64,000 bases of DNA, taken from contig NC_134364.1 of the NCBI RefSeq assembly GCF_048569485.1, forward strand, positions 123,713,882 to 123,777,881, in the 5' to 3' direction. Position numbers and translations under genes: made by a program. The notes beneath the pieces were generated by a model that searched no databases, was not told where the DNA came from, and worked only from the letters and a program-made list of their open reading frames with translations. The DNA is from Anomaloglossus baeobatrachus. Taxonomy: Eukaryota; Chordata; Amphibia; Anura; Aromobatidae. How positions within the stretch are numbered: the first letter of the stretch is position 1; each line of letters opens with the position of its first letter. Positions 24,083 through 36,079 of the stretch are shown piece after piece.

Positions 24083-25440
24083 ATTGTGAATTATAATGGC
24101 GAGAATCCTTAAATATTACTCACCAGAAAAATCAGTAAACTGAATATGGCAGCCTGTATTCTGTCTGTGGCTCGGCACACACGGAGGACAAGCTGTCTCA
24201 ATCAACAGAGAATTGAGTTGTTTCATTGTCTCATAATAAATCAATGTACAAAGATTTCTATTGTATAATATTACCATTTGTCTTATCAAATGCGAGTTCT
24301 GTCTCTGGCTCATCACTATGTGCACAATCTCAAAATGTGGATTTTATAGAATAGGAAGCGCTTGAGCCCCTCTCAGTGTGTGTCCATATGAATGGCCATC
24401 ACTGTGCAGGAGATCTATAGAAGGAACCATTAACACAAAGCCTCATTTATTTCTTGCTGCTAATTAATGAGACGTTGATTCTTATAAGTCCCTGAAATCA
24501 GAGAACGGCTCAACTTTCTACATAAAACCACAAAGATAGCGAGTCAGGATTTTCGCAGATTGCTTTCTTCTGAGAACATTTATTTTCTTCTCAGTTGAAG
24601 GAATTAAGAGGAGCACAGACTCCATAGCATATTAAGCCTTCATAGGGGAAAAATAGAGGAAATGAAGATACAAGTCACAGAATGGCCAAAGGTAATGTTA
24701 AACATCATATAAATGATTGATTGCTCTCAGTGAGAGAAACAAAATCCTAATTTTGTAGTTGTGATACCCATTAATGGCTAACTAAAATAAAATGTTATAA
24801 AGCAGCTTTCCAGACATCTCAGGTCTCTTCATCAGGCATGGTATGACATGTTATTTGTGGTGTCTTTCCCCTGTTTGTCTTACCTTCCTCATTGTCTTAT
24901 TGTAGTGGCTAGACTAGTGTCTAGCTGGCCTTCGCACTAGTCAGGGTGAGTTCAAGTCCAGAGAGCCGCCTAGGCAAGTGATGGTACATGAAGGAGATGG
25001 ACCTGTCTTAGGATGTCAGGGAGAGTAGGGATCAGCTTCAAGGGGGTGATAGGAGGTGACACTGCTCCCTTCTTCCTAGCAGCTGGGTCATCCATTGTAT
25101 TGTTTGCCTCGTGTACCCTTTGTGTTGCATCACTCGCCAGAGGTCCTGTCATCCCCGACATAACATTAGAGCAATCATTGGTTGGGTGCTGAGTCACATA
25201 GATGTAACTCATCATGATCACAATATTACCTGTCTTTTTTAATTGGACTTCATTAAATCCTACGGTGTTTTGTTTGACTTATCACAATGCACAACCAAAG
25301 GAGACCTAAAGAGTTAATGCTCAAATTTATCTCTACAGTAATCTCTAAGCTTAGCCAAGTACTTGCATTTCATGTGTGGACTATAAATGGCAATGATCAG
25401 CATTCTGGTATGGGTATCAGACATCAAAAAGCCTAAAGTT
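24083..25440. other. Mostly unassigned, with two small repeat remnants
   Basis: No gene is seen. At 24755-24845 there is a repeat end (TGATACCCATTAATGGCTAA, then CAGCTTTCCAGACATCTCAG, then GTCTCTTCATCAGGC) that recurs at 63929. At 24903-24965 there are A-box-like (TGGCTAGACTAGTGT) and B-box-like (GAGTTCAAGTCCAG) words spaced as in a tRNA-derived SINE head. Both assignments are tentative. Confidence 0.35.
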
Positions 25441-25448
25441 TCAATAAA

Positions 25449-26040
25449 TGTCTCACGATTCCTCTGTGCAGAGCATCTTGCACACTAGGAGATGCTTTGC
25501 TATGTTTTCCTGGACTACTGAACTGGCAGTGACACAATTCCTCTGTGCAGAGCATCTTGCACATTAGGAGATGCTCTGCTGTGTTTTCCTGAGCTACTCA
25601 GCTGACAGATTGATTGACAGCGCAGGATTCCATGCAGCTTCTGAGGGGTGCTGACTACTCAGGTGTTCCACCTTCCTGGTAATTTATCTGCTTCTTTACT
25701 GAGCATGCTCTTCCAGAACCTTGCCAGTCATACATTCTGGTTCTGTAGTTGTGTTGTTAACTTGTGTTTCTGCATGTATTCTGATCTTTGTTTCTTGACT
25801 GCGAACTGTTGTTTGACTCCTCTCTGCTCCCTCACTGTTCCTGATGGGACCTCCTGGCTTTTGACCTTGGACCGTTACCTGACCACATCTCAGTTTTCTC
25901 CCTGAATTCTGACCCTCGGATTGTGACCTGACTACGCCACTGTGAACTCCCTGTATCCATACATGTGTCCTCCTGTTACCAGACCCCAGCTTTCCTGACC
26001 ACTCTTCTGTCTGTACTATCCCTAAGCAGTTACTTGCATT
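25449..26040 (+). repeat. LTR-like segment with a ~76-bp tandem duplication
   Basis: At 25456-25605 two copies of ATTCCTCTGTGCAGAGCATC, then TTGCACA(C/T)TAGGAGATGCT, follow each other about 76 bp apart. The following C/T-rich text (TGACCTTGGACCGTTACCTG) is like other frog LTR 3' parts. I could not fix the ends or find a target duplication. Confidence 0.4.
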
Positions 26041-27220
26041 ACAAAATGTAATTTAAATCTTTGGCAACAATGACAGATATTATACAGAATTGCGCACTAT
26101 TTCACCTTATACATATGAAAAGGAGTGGTAAGACTTCACCTGCCGTTATATTCTGACAATATATTAAAATTACATAATTTTTTAAAAAACTTAGTTTTGA
26201 AATTCACTACAAAATTTACAAGAAGGGCCTGAATGCTCCTCTTGAAAGCTATAATATTTCAGGTAATGGGTGCTAAATTCTGTAAGTTTAATTTCCGTAA
26301 ACAGAGTTGGGAAGGAATTTCTTCACTATGGGGCAATTTGTGTCTGACCCATGGGGATTTTGTATTCCTTTGTATCAACATGTCAGTTTATAGGTTGAAC
26401 TCGATGGACTTATATCTATCTTTAACCTTAAAAAACCATGAAATTTGAAAATGGACAGAACGTGCATTGTTTTTATTTTGTGCTATTGTAAGTTTCCATC
26501 TTCGAGACCTTTTGCTCCTCTCTTTTCTTTAAGAAGCTGTGGATTTACCATTAGTAGAAGTATTGTGTATGGATCGCGGCCCCGGGGTGAGCGCTACGTG
26601 TCATCCACACTCCGTTCACTAAAGCAAAAGTTGATGTTTTGACAAAAATTTAAAAAGGGTCAAATGATTTCAACTTTACGTGTGTGATAAATAATGGACT
26701 GCGGATCACCGTCCCGTGGAGACTCTTTGATAAAACACTGGAGATTTCTCGCACGGAAAAGGTGCGTTCTATCTGCATCATGTGACCAATACTCCGTACC
26801 ACAGATATACAGGAATATATTATTACTTTTTCTGCTTGATATGACAAACACTAAACTAGTCTGGCACTATTATAAAAAATAATATATTTTTACTATTACT
26901 TTTCAAAACGGAATATATTATTAAAATGTTTGATATAAATATGTATTAAAATCATAAATTACTATTACTAAAAAAAATAATAAACTGACTACTACTATAT
27001 AAAGTGATAAATTCCAATGCCAATGTATGTAAAGAGCTGTAGAATTAATAGCGCTATATAAATGAATAAAATTATTATTATTATTATTCCTAATATATCA
27101 AAATAATGTTAATTTAAAATTAGTGATATAAACAATAATATACCGTTGCTCTAAATAAAAATAACTGATCCGTAATATTTTTTTAGACATTTGACCCACT
27201 GCTTCTTCAATGTTACATTT
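26041..27220. other. AT-rich stretch with two probable LINE tails
   Basis: At 26290-26440 the text GGGAAGGAATTTCTTCACTA, then GGTTGAACTCGATGGACTTA, matches a LINE 3' end that I recall as common in frogs and fish. At 27005-27090 GTAAAGAGCTGTAGAATTAA, then GCGCTATATAAATGAATAAA and an ATT repeat, looks like a second LINE 3' tail. The rest is AT-rich without genes. Confidence 0.4.
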
Positions 27221-27224
27221 TTGT

Positions 27225-28412
27225 CAGGCTACCACCAGGTGGCGCTGGGACTCAGGTATGCAACTACTCCTGAGTGCAATAATTCAGAGGCCCACTAGAG
27301 GTTGCAAGAACAGTATAGGGATAGTAAAACAGAAAGGGTCAATGCCAGGATGTCACGATTGTACCAGGGAGGAAACAAGCCGAAGTCAAGAGACAGAGCT
27401 GAGGTTGGATGCCGGGAGAACCAGAGAACATGGGGAAGCGGGTGGAGGACGCGGAGTAGTACCAGAATCCGGAGGACACGGAGGTATAGAGGGAAGGTCA
27501 GGCAGGACAGACGGAGGATAGAACAGGCAGAAGGGACAGAGGTCAGGTAGGGCAGTAGGGATGGAGGTCAGGTCAGGCAGAAGGCTCAGAGGTCAGGATG
27601 AACGGACACCATTATATAAACCATACCTGAAATTAATTGTTTCCAGTAGTTATCATTTGTTATAATGGCGGCATTGAAAAGAATGGCAAAAGAGAAACAA
27701 ACAATTTTTGAGATGTATGTAATTCAGATATCAAATTGTTCAGGGTTTTGAAAGCTTTTTTTTTTATATTTTATCATTCTCTAACGCATCTAAATAACAT
27801 GTAGGTGTCGCAAAATGCTAGTGTATGCACTGGGGCTGGAGAGAATTCTACACATTGCAGTTAGCAATTCAGCCACAAGAGGGCAGTAGTATTGTCAACA
27901 AGCAGAGTCAGCAGCAAGAGGTCAATTCTGGTCACAAAAGGAATAAGCAAAGAGTAGTCAGGTGGTTTGCCAGGGGTTAGAGCCGGGGTCTCACGTATGA
28001 AACAGGCAGGAGTGTCGGAGCCGAAGTCACAAACAAAGCAAGGTCAGAAGCCAGGCAGACAGGTAACATATTTGTCTCAGGGTACACGGGATGGGACAGA
28101 GACAAACAAATAAGATAGCGCAAATGCACGAACCGGGACAGGGAGTCAATAACGAGGGATGGACGAATGGAGAAGGGGAAAATGGGTCAGGACGAGGTAA
28201 CGGGGAGGCAGGACAGGTCGGGAACTCATGGGAGCCAGGAACGAGCACCAAGAGCAGAAACTATTACTGGCGCCAAACGAGAGGTGTGGTGCCAGGAAAT
28301 AGTGTTCTGCAACCCGGAATGAGGCCGCAAGAAGTTAACCTCTCCCATATCCTGAACACCGAACAAATATCAGCACTGGCTCAGCAACGGCTGAGCCAGG
28401 CCTGAATCATAA
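27225..28412 (-). repeat. LTR-like segment, minus orientation
   Basis: The right edge reads GGCCTGAATCATAACA, so the minus strand begins TGTTATGATTCAGG, like the TGTCATGATTC segment at 22874. The inside is A/G-rich (many GGTCAGG words), the complement of the C/T-rich text of the other LTR-like stretches. It is interrupted by unrelated text at about 27610-27800. Ends uncertain. Confidence 0.35.
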
Positions 28413-28595
28413 CAATAGGTTTCCAAAAGAACATGTAGGCTTGTAGAGGGTAAAAGAAGATGAGTAGCAAGGGGAAAGGTGAATTATTTGGACAGTAGAG
28501 TTAAGGATGGACTGGAGAGGTGAGAGAGTATTATTTCGGAGGCAACATATTAGTACGCTGCAGTAGTCAAGATGGGAGATGATGGAAAGAATGAG

Positions 28596-29471
28596 TTATG
28601 AAAATATTTTTAGTTGGAGGTAGCAGGAGAAGGTAAGGGCATGATTGTGTGGTTTGAAGGACAAGGCAAAATTAGGGGTTATAACAAAGTAGTGGACTTG
28701 TGAAACAGAAGAGAGCATGATGTCATTTATTGTGAAAATTAGATATGGTATGGGGGGGTTGGCTGAGATGAAGGAGAGATGATGAATTCGCTTTTGTTCA
28801 CAATGAGTTTTAAAAAGTGTGATGAAAAGAAGGACATCTCTGATAAAACACTCTAGGATACAAGATAGTAGACAGGTGATGTTTGGACCAGAGAAGTAGA
28901 TATGAGTGTTATTAGCATATAGATGATGCAAGAAGCCATGGGACTTTGAGTTGTCATAGGCCAAACATATAAATGAAGAGGAATTGAGGACCCAAAACAG
29001 ATTCTTGAGGGACACCACGATTGTCAGAGGGACTTTACAAGTGCCAACGCTTGAACCGCACTTGGTGAGCTGACTAGCAATTTTTATTTCTTTTCTTATA
29101 TGAACACCAAAGAGAGAGGTGTGAGGAGGTAGTATGGCAATGGGAGATGCCAAATGTGTAAGTATAAAAGCAAGAGGCGATCCAGGAGAGGGCAAGATCT
29201 CTAATACCAAGGGAAGAGAGAATCTGTAGAAGGTGCAGTAATTGATTCTGTCAAAGATAGAGAACAAGCCTAGGAGGAGGAGTATATAGTATTGTCTCTT
29301 AGCGTTGACATTTAGTAAGTCATTAGTAGTTTTGGTTAGGGCACTTTCAGTGGAGTGGTGGGGACAGAAGTTGGGTTGTAGGCTGTCGAAGAGCAAGTTG
29401 AGAGGTGGGAGGAATGGTTCAATGTGGATTTGCTGTTCGAGGAGTTCTGAAGAGAAAGGGTATGAAATCAT
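28596..29471 (-). pseudogene. Decayed LINE reverse transcriptase fragment (CR1/L2-like)
   Basis: The minus-strand frame (291 codons) has landmarks of a non-LTR reverse transcriptase: FCPHHSTESALTKTTNDLL, an LLLLGLFSIFDRINY block matching the usual LLDLSAAFDTIDH, and FLHHLYANNTHIYFS matching FHCYADDTQLYFS. The catalytic Asp pair of the YADD box reads as NN and the first Asp block is also changed, so the enzyme is dead although the frame is open. Long stretches between the landmarks do not fit the family well, which suggests frame drift. Clade is a tentative call from the motif style. Confidence 0.6.
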
Positions 29472-29485
29472 AATTCGAAAAGTGG

Positions 29486-29760
29486 TGATGTGACTAGTTT
29501 GATGCCACCCTGGTTGGCCTTTCTCCGCAGGCCTTCACTTGAATGATTAGTCTCTCCTGTGTGTGTACTTAAGGAAAAACCTGTCAACCAACTAGAGCAA
29601 TGCAGGGAGAAGTTACCTGGGGTTTGCTACAGTCTCTGCCCAGCTCTTCAGACGTTTTTTTCCGACATGCCCAGCGCGTTTCAGACAACATACCTGGCTG
29701 CAATCGTGATTGATGTTGACTGTGGTTTGTAAAGCGTGACTTGACTGACAGGTTCTCCTT
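29486..29760. repeat. Short MITE-like repeat
   Basis: AGGAAAAACCTGTCA at about 29572 and TGACAGGTTCTCCT ending at about 29759 form an inverse pair of ends. The text to the left (CTGGTTGGCCTTTCTCCGCA, then GGCCTTCACTTGAATGATTA) also belongs to a common frog repeat as far as I recall. No coding capacity. Confidence 0.45.
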
Positions 29761-30550
29761 GAATGATCATTTAATTAATTTTTTAGTTTTAAGTTTTATT
29801 TTTGTTATTAGCAATATACATGTATTTTTTACAATATATTTATTACTATTATTATGCAGTTGAACTTTGGGATAATGTAACAGAAAATTGAGATGACTGT
29901 ACTGCGTTTTGCTGGAATTCTACTACCACTTCTTGGATCACTCCAAATCTTGTTTGTGCTAAACATCTTCATATAGACGCATGATATACTGTCCGGCAGA
30001 GAAAAGCTTCCTCAAGTGTTACTGCAATAAACATGTCAAAAATAGGAATACGAGCACTGTCCCCTGCTGGAAAAAAAAGGGAAAGGCGCTATGTTTTTTT
30101 TTTTTATATTATTTTATTATTTTTTATTTTTTTTTGTAAATTATAATTAGGATCCAGATTGATATGGCTTTCCTTTCCTAGCTGCGTCTGCTTGTTAATA
30201 AGTTGGTTACAGGAGTGCAGGCAGGTCGTGGCACCGGCTGGTACACAGCATAAATCTCTAAATTAAAACTTCAGCAGCATCTGGCTTCAGCGGGTCCGGT
30301 TTCTCTGGAAACAGAGATAAGACATGAAAAACTAAATGAAAAAGATATTCACAAAAATGCAAAAAAATAAAATAAAACTAATATTGAATTACATTTCAGA
30401 ATTTGCTTTAATCAGGCATAGGAATAAATGGTTGGAAATGTGTAAATATGTCCGGTAAGGCAATGTTCTGATGGATTTCTTGCAAATATTCTACGATACT
30501 TTAATACATGGAAAAAAAAATCTTTAAGCACTATATTAGAATTTTACTAT
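29761..30550. other. Unassigned AT-rich spacer
   Basis: No gene or named repeat was seen. It has long T runs (about 30090-30135). Confidence 0.45.
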
Positions 30551-30736
30551 TAAAGGGAATCTGTCATCAGGTTATTGCTATGTAGGCTAAAAACAGCATG
30601 CTGCAAGGGTTAACACAGAAGTCAGGGATGCCTGTCATGTCATGGTGCAATCTGTTGTTCTCATATGTTTGTTTAAAGAGCAACAATGACCTAAAGCTAG
30701 TGCTATACTGACACTATGAGGCTGATTTTATACATA

Positions 30737-31879
30737 TGTGCTGCCCCCGTGGAAGCAGCTGAGCTGCTCGGATCCGGGTTCTCAGTGGCTCGAGGGTCTC
30801 CGGACCTGGGGGTTGTGCGGCCGCTCAAATGAAGGGGGTATTTACAAGGGGTTGTAGAGTTTGTGACGCCACCCGTAGTTCGCGGTAACTGGGGTGCATA
30901 CCGCCGCTGCTGTTGTGGAGTACCTGGGGTGATGACGGGGAGCAGCCAGGTGTTGTGACCTTCCACGGGTAGGGGGAATGCCCCGGGACTCGGTGGGAGG
31001 ATAAGGCCGTGGGATGCAGGGATCACTTTCATACTCACTCAGTCCATTAAGCAGACACCGACAACCGAGTAAACCAAATCTCTGGACACCGCTGCCGCTG
31101 AGGGGAGCTAATTCGGGTCCCGTTCCCAATGGTGCTGCCTAGTGATCCGTGACCTGCCTCCTGGCACTAAGTTTATTTCTCTGGTGGTCCCAGTAGTGTG
31201 AAACTTGCCGTGTCCCTCTCCCCACTATGGCTAAGTGTGGGAGCTTGCTCTCAGGGCTCACACTTGGGATTTTCTGGACCGGTTTGGGTGGAAAGTCCTA
31301 TCCCCCTCGTTGTGCTAGTGCCCCGATTTTGGAGCGGTTGGGAACGAATCTTGAAGGCTCCGTTCTCCATGGGTAAATTATCGGGTTGCATGCAGCTACT
31401 CCCCAACCTAGGGTCCACGTACTCCGTCGTGCCTCAGTCCCGGACCGATGATGGTGCAAGGCCGCCGGCTGTCCTGCTCGACAGACCTGAGCCCTTGCCA
31501 CAATCCCCTGCGACCGGGGGTCCGACTCCTCTAGGCCCAGACCACCATCTGCAACCTAGACAGTCTCCTTATGGGAGTCCCCGCTCCCAACCTCCTCAGA
31601 GCTCCTCACAGCTCAAGGGCTACTTACTCCGACTCTCTAACTGACTGACTACACTCGTCACCTCCCCTTCCTGACCCCCCCAGGTGGGCGACTCTATTCC
31701 ACTCAAGCCGTCCACTGGTGTGTCAGGTGGGTATGGTGCAGGGTGGATCTAGGATTTGATTTGATGATGTAGGCAACACCATTTGGTTAGGGACCCATAA
31801 CCAAGAGGGAGGTGGATACTGCACGGGAGGGTAGATTGTGCAATACCCTGTGATGACCTGATAGTCCAGGGGCGTCACA
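30737..31879 (-). mobile_element. Solo LTR D, TGTGGCGCCC family, minus strand, TSD CATA
   Basis: It runs TGTGCTGCCCCCGTGG to GGGGCGTCACA, with CATA on both sides (30733-30736 and 31880-31883). The partner arm of the host palindrome reads TATACATACCTGTAG, with a single CATA, and so shows the empty site. The minus-strand text has the family's TGACGCC(C)CTGGACTAT start and the GTGACGCCACC block in the middle. Confidence 0.85.
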
Positions 31880-31909
31880 CATACCTTTAGTTGTCAGCTA
31901 GGATGTATA

Positions 31910-32963
31910 TGTAGCACCCCTGAGGCTTCAGTTGCCACAGGATATTGCACCTCACCAGAGGTGCAGTATTCATCCCGGGTAAGGAAGAGGTCATTGCCGG
32001 TAAACCACAACTCACAACACACAGTTAGTTGCCCTCTCACCAGGACTGGGTTAGGGTAAAGTCATTTGGACGGTCACCACAAGGCATGAAACCTCCCACC
32101 AACTAGTTTAGTAACCTGGGGGGTGGAGCTACAGAATGGGGAGTAAGGCAACACACACACACACAGAAAGTCAGTCAGTGGCAGTTAGGCAGCAACAGGG
32201 AACAAGTGAGACGTGGGGAGAACACGGTCGCTAAGGGGAGAGCTGCGCCATAGCTCCCTCACGACTGAGCGCACACATCAGGGTGCAGAGCCCTAGGTTG
32301 GTGGGCACTGCAGAGGATTTCAAGTTTTGGCCCACACAAAGCACCCAGGGCAGAGCACCAGATAGAGGCAGGAGTCGTGACACAAGAACGGCACCAGTAA
32401 CAGACTCGTGCTGCCTGCCATACAGGACAGGAACGGAGCCAATCCAAGAACTTGGGTCCCAGCGTAGCTTCAAGCTGCAGGGACTCACACAACACAGCGC
32501 AGGAAGGAAGTACTCACAGAGAAAACCACCGGTTCTGACCTCCGAACTATCCGGGATCGGCTGGAGCCCATGACAGCGGAGTCCAGTAGTCCAAAGGCGG
32601 TGACATCTCAGTGAGTAAAGAACTTTGATTGCAACCCCTGTGCCGCTCCCTTTCTTCACCGCCTCCAACCCTATGCTCTGCTGAAAGATTACTACTACTC
32701 CCAATCTCCCTGAGGGCCTAAGCTCTGCCTGTGGAGAGCTGTACCAACCCAGCTGTGTTACCATCTGCCCCCATAGAAAAACTCCTGCAGCGGCGGCTCC
32801 CATTTTTAGCCGCACACCAGACGTGGCGTCACGAATAACTACAATCCCCATCGTCATCTCCCCTTTTATTGACACCACCGGGGTCATGGAACCGGGCCTG
32901 GCTAGCTGTGACATCCCACCCCCTACACTGATGAGTAACCCTTAGAACCTCATGGGCACGTCA
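31910..32963 (+). mobile_element. Solo LTR F, TSD TATA
   Basis: It begins TGTAGCACCCCTGAGGCTTC and ends GGGCACGTCA, flanked by TATA (31906-31909 and 32964-32967). The partner arm of the palindrome reads GGATGTATAGGTTTTG with only one TATA, which confirms the limits. It carries a GTGGCGTCACGAATAACTAC block near the 3' end, as in the A-E family, so it is a more distant relative. No coding sequence. Confidence 0.8.
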
Positions 32964-33092
32964 TATAGGTTTTGGAACACAAGCAAGTAAAGTTTATACC
33001 ATCAGCAGATTTTGAATGACAGCAGCTGCTGATCAGCTGATAGCTGTGGTGGGTATTCATAGTGATTCCCGCCCCCCTGTTATTTATGCTAA

Positions 33093-34177
33093 TCTAATAT
33101 AAAAAGCTGAGTGTGTGTATCTGTGTGTATGTATATCAGCTAAAGTAATCCACACCGTCGCATTTACAATCACGAAATTTTCCACAAACACCCTCATGTG
33201 ACTCAGGGAACATCATAGACTATGTTTTGATGGGAAAATTCAACCCCACGCTTTACAGTTACTCTCCAAAAAACCTGCCTCCATTAAAGTCAATAGTGCT
33301 GAGAGCTATAGGTTATTAATAGCAGCTGTGAGTGGTTGCTATAGGAACAAAATACATTTTTAATATCGGAAGCTTATGTGTGAGGTAATATGATGTCGGT
33401 GGGGTGACGGATAGAGAGAGACAGAAAAAGACAGACAGACACAGACACAGTAAGAGGCAGACAGGGAAAGAGACCGAGAGACAGACAGACAGACAGGGAA
33501 AGAGACAGAGAGAGAAACAGACAAAGAAACAGACAGAGACAGACAGATACACACAGACAGGGAAAGAAACTGGGAAAGAGACAGACAGAGACAGACAGAG
33601 GGAAAGAGACAGAGAGAGAGACAATCAAAGAGACGGAGGCAGACAGAGACAGAAGGGAAAGAGACAAACGGGGAAAGAGACAGACCTGGAATGAGACAGG
33701 CAGGGAAAGAGACTGACAGACAGACACAGAGATAGAGAAAGAGACAGACACAGAGATAGAGACAGACAGACAGAGAGAGCGAGAGAGACAGACACAGAGA
33801 TAAAGACAGACTGATACTGAGACAGACAGAGAGATAGACAGAGGCACACATGGATAGAGACAGAGACACAGACAGAGACAGACAGGGAAAGAGACAGACA
33901 GAGAGACAGTCACACAGAGACAGACAGGTAAAGCAACAGAAAGAGAGACAGACACACAAAAACAGTCACAGACAGACAGACACACAGAGACAAACACACA
34001 GATACAGACACATAGAGACAGACAGACAGAGACAGACAGAGACAAACAGACAGAGACAGACAAACAGACAGAGACAGATAGAGACAAACAGACAGAGACT
34101 GGGAGAGAGAGACAGAGACTAGGAAAGAGATAGAGAGACAGTTACTATCCCGGGCAACACCCGGGTACTACAGCTAA
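33093..34177 (+). mobile_element. Non-autonomous Helitron
   Basis: It starts TCTAATATAAAAAGCTGAGT and ends GGGTACTACAGCTAA. A hairpin CCCGGG-CAACA-CCCGGG (34149-34165) lies 8 bases before the CTAA end. It sits between A (33092) and T (34178) with no target duplication, as Helitrons do. The palindrome's other arm reads ATGCTAATTCTAT, the exact uninterrupted site. It has no Rep/helicase coding text. About 730 bp of it is a simple repeat (33405-34140). Confidence 0.9.
33405..34140 (+). repeat. (GACAGA)n-type simple repeat, ~730 bp, inside the Helitron
   Basis: Imperfect GACAGA/GAGACA/CACAGA units without interruption. This gives long open frames in several phases (plus-strand Arg/Gln/Thr-rich, minus-strand Ser/Leu/Cys/Val-rich), which are not genes. 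Confidence 0.95.
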
Positions 34178-34692
34178 TTCTTTTATAGACTCGATTTACT
34201 TTCTGACTAGAAGGACCTGTGCTGATGTCATACTCATGGGACCAGAAAAGGTGGGCACTCAGCCAACTTAGCTGATACCAGGAAGTAACATTTTTCTGTT
34301 GGCTGAGGCCTCGCCACTTCTGGTCACATGGGTATGACTTCAGCACAGGTTCTTTTAGTCAAGAAGTAAATCAATTCTATAATAGAATTAGCATAAATAA
34401 CAGGGGGAGGGTATCACTATGAATATCCACCCCAGCTATATCAGTTGATCAGCAGCTGCTGTCACTCATGAAGCTGCTGATTTTACAAACTTTACTTGCT
34501 TGTGTTTCAAAACCTATACATCCGAGCTGACCACTACAGGTATGTATAGAATTAGCCTGATAGTTCCAGTATAGTACTGGCTTTAGGTTATATAGGAAAA
34601 TCCTGGTGATTGGTGCGTTTTAAGCAGCTGGGCTACAGTGTCACATGCATGGCAGTCTGGTACGCCTCCTCCTCTGATTGATATCTTGCAGT

Positions 34693-35877
34693 TGTACCGC
34701 CCCGCGGGCTCGTCTGCGACCGCCGAGCCGCTCGGATCCGTGCTCGCACTGCGAGTGGTGGCTTGAGTCTCTCACGGACCCGGGGGTCTTGTCGCTCTGC
34801 AAGGGAGTTGACGCTACACGCGGGGATTTGGGTGTTTGGTTTGAAATTATAGTTTGTGACGCCACCCACGGGTTGTGGTGATTGTATACACCACCGCTGC
34901 GGTGAAGGTATGGGGACCCACGGGAGCGGTGTAGTAGCGCAGCTAGGTGTTGACCCCTCCGTGGGTAGGGGATGTTGGTGCCGGGGCCCGGGTGCAGGGT
35001 GTAGTGTTGCGGTGCAGCGCGGCACGGTGCCGGATGACACTGGTATACTCACTCTGACACAAGACACTGGAGTCACTGGTAAACCAAACGGAGTGATGAA
35101 CGGGGCCCGTAGCTGGCTGCAGCTTTTCCCAGATTAGGTTCGTGGTGTCCGCCTTTCTCCTGCACCTCTGTGTGTGAATCTTGACTCCTGTGCCTAGACA
35201 CCGGTAGCCGCTCCCTGACGTGTATCTGTCGTAGGAGCCCGTTTGCCCGCAGACGCTGGCCCTTTGGATCTCTTGCCCTTGGCGGTGGCACTTATCCGGA
35301 ATGGTTGGGCTGTTGCCTTCAATCGGGACTTAGGTGGGAATGAACCCGTGAGGTCCAGACCGCAATCAGTTAATTTGACTATGGTGGTGGCTTCTAGCCT
35401 AGTTCGGGGTCTGAGTACCCTGCCTGGTGCACCGGTATCCAATTGGCTCCCCGGTTCGGGTCTGGCGGGCCACTACCCTGTCCCGGTCCCTTACAGTTCC
35501 ACCGGTCGTCTTCCCGGTCTCCTGCAGGCGGCCACTACCGTCTGCCTCCTTGCCAGTGGCGACTGGGCTACGACCCAGCCACCTGGTAGTCTCTGGGCAG
35601 TCTGGACACAGGACTGCCCGGGAACTTATCTGCTCTACACTCCACTTGAACTTAACTCCTCCAGAGTCTAAGCTCGACTACTTGGGTTCCCACCTCCAGG
35701 CCTGTGAACTCCTCGGTGGGTGGAGCCAACCACCTGGCTCCACCCCCCTGGTGTGGACATCAAACCTGGAGGGTGGTGACAAGGCTTTTAAGTTTGACTG
35801 ATATTACCTAACTGGAAGGGGGGTGTGTAGTGTTGTTGTATCTACCTGGGACGACCTGGATAGTCCAGGGCGTCATA
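34693..35877 (-). mobile_element. Solo LTR E, TGTGGCGCCC family, minus strand, TSD CAGT
   Basis: It runs TGTACCGCCCCGCGGGCTCG to CCAGGGCGTCATA, flanked by CAGT (34689-34692 and 35878-35881). The last bases CATA stand where the family has CACA. In minus orientation it matches LTR A and B in order: start, CACACCAGGGGGGTGGAGCC block, CCGGGCCCCGGCACC block, GTGGGTGGCGTCACAAAC block. No coding sequence. Confidence 0.82.
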
Positions 35878-36079
35878 CAGTCAATGTACAATCTCTTTTG
35901 AGAGCGTGGTGCGGGCGGGGAAGGTCACTTAGCCCTGCTACATGACTAAAGCTAACAATTGTGACTGTCAAAATGGCTGCATCCAGTAATCTAAGTGATA
36001 CATTGCTGGACTCAGGATCTCTGTGCCTACATCATGCTGCTCTCAGATGAGGTAACAAAAACCTGCTGTCGATTCCCTT

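Larger units (their letters stand above)
30554..36079. repeat. Palindromic repeat, host of four nested insertions
   Basis: The left end AAAGGGAATCTGTCATCAGG pairs with the right end CCTGCTGTCGATTCCCTT. Inner arms also pair: 30690-30736 plus 31880-31909 (AACxxTGACCTAAAGCTAGT, then ATACATACC) against 34520-34600, and 32968-33092 against 34388-34515 (CACAAGCAAGTAAAGTTTAT, then CAGCAGCTGCTGATCAGCTG). Removing the insertions at 30737, 31910, 33093 and 34693 restores one continuous palindrome, so it was one element (about 1.1 kb) before they arrived. Probably a long MITE; the family is not named here. Confidence 0.7.

Noticed and set aside
31198-31644. 148-residue frame inside LTR D
   Set aside because: It lies in a solo LTR, has low-complexity Pro/Ser/Gln content and no counterpart in the other family members.
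33316-34122. Several 90-240-codon frames (Ser/Leu/Cys/Val-rich on minus, Arg/Gln/Thr-rich on plus)
   Set aside because: They are translations of the (GACAGA)-type simple repeat in the Helitron; a 6-base repeat keeps several frames open.
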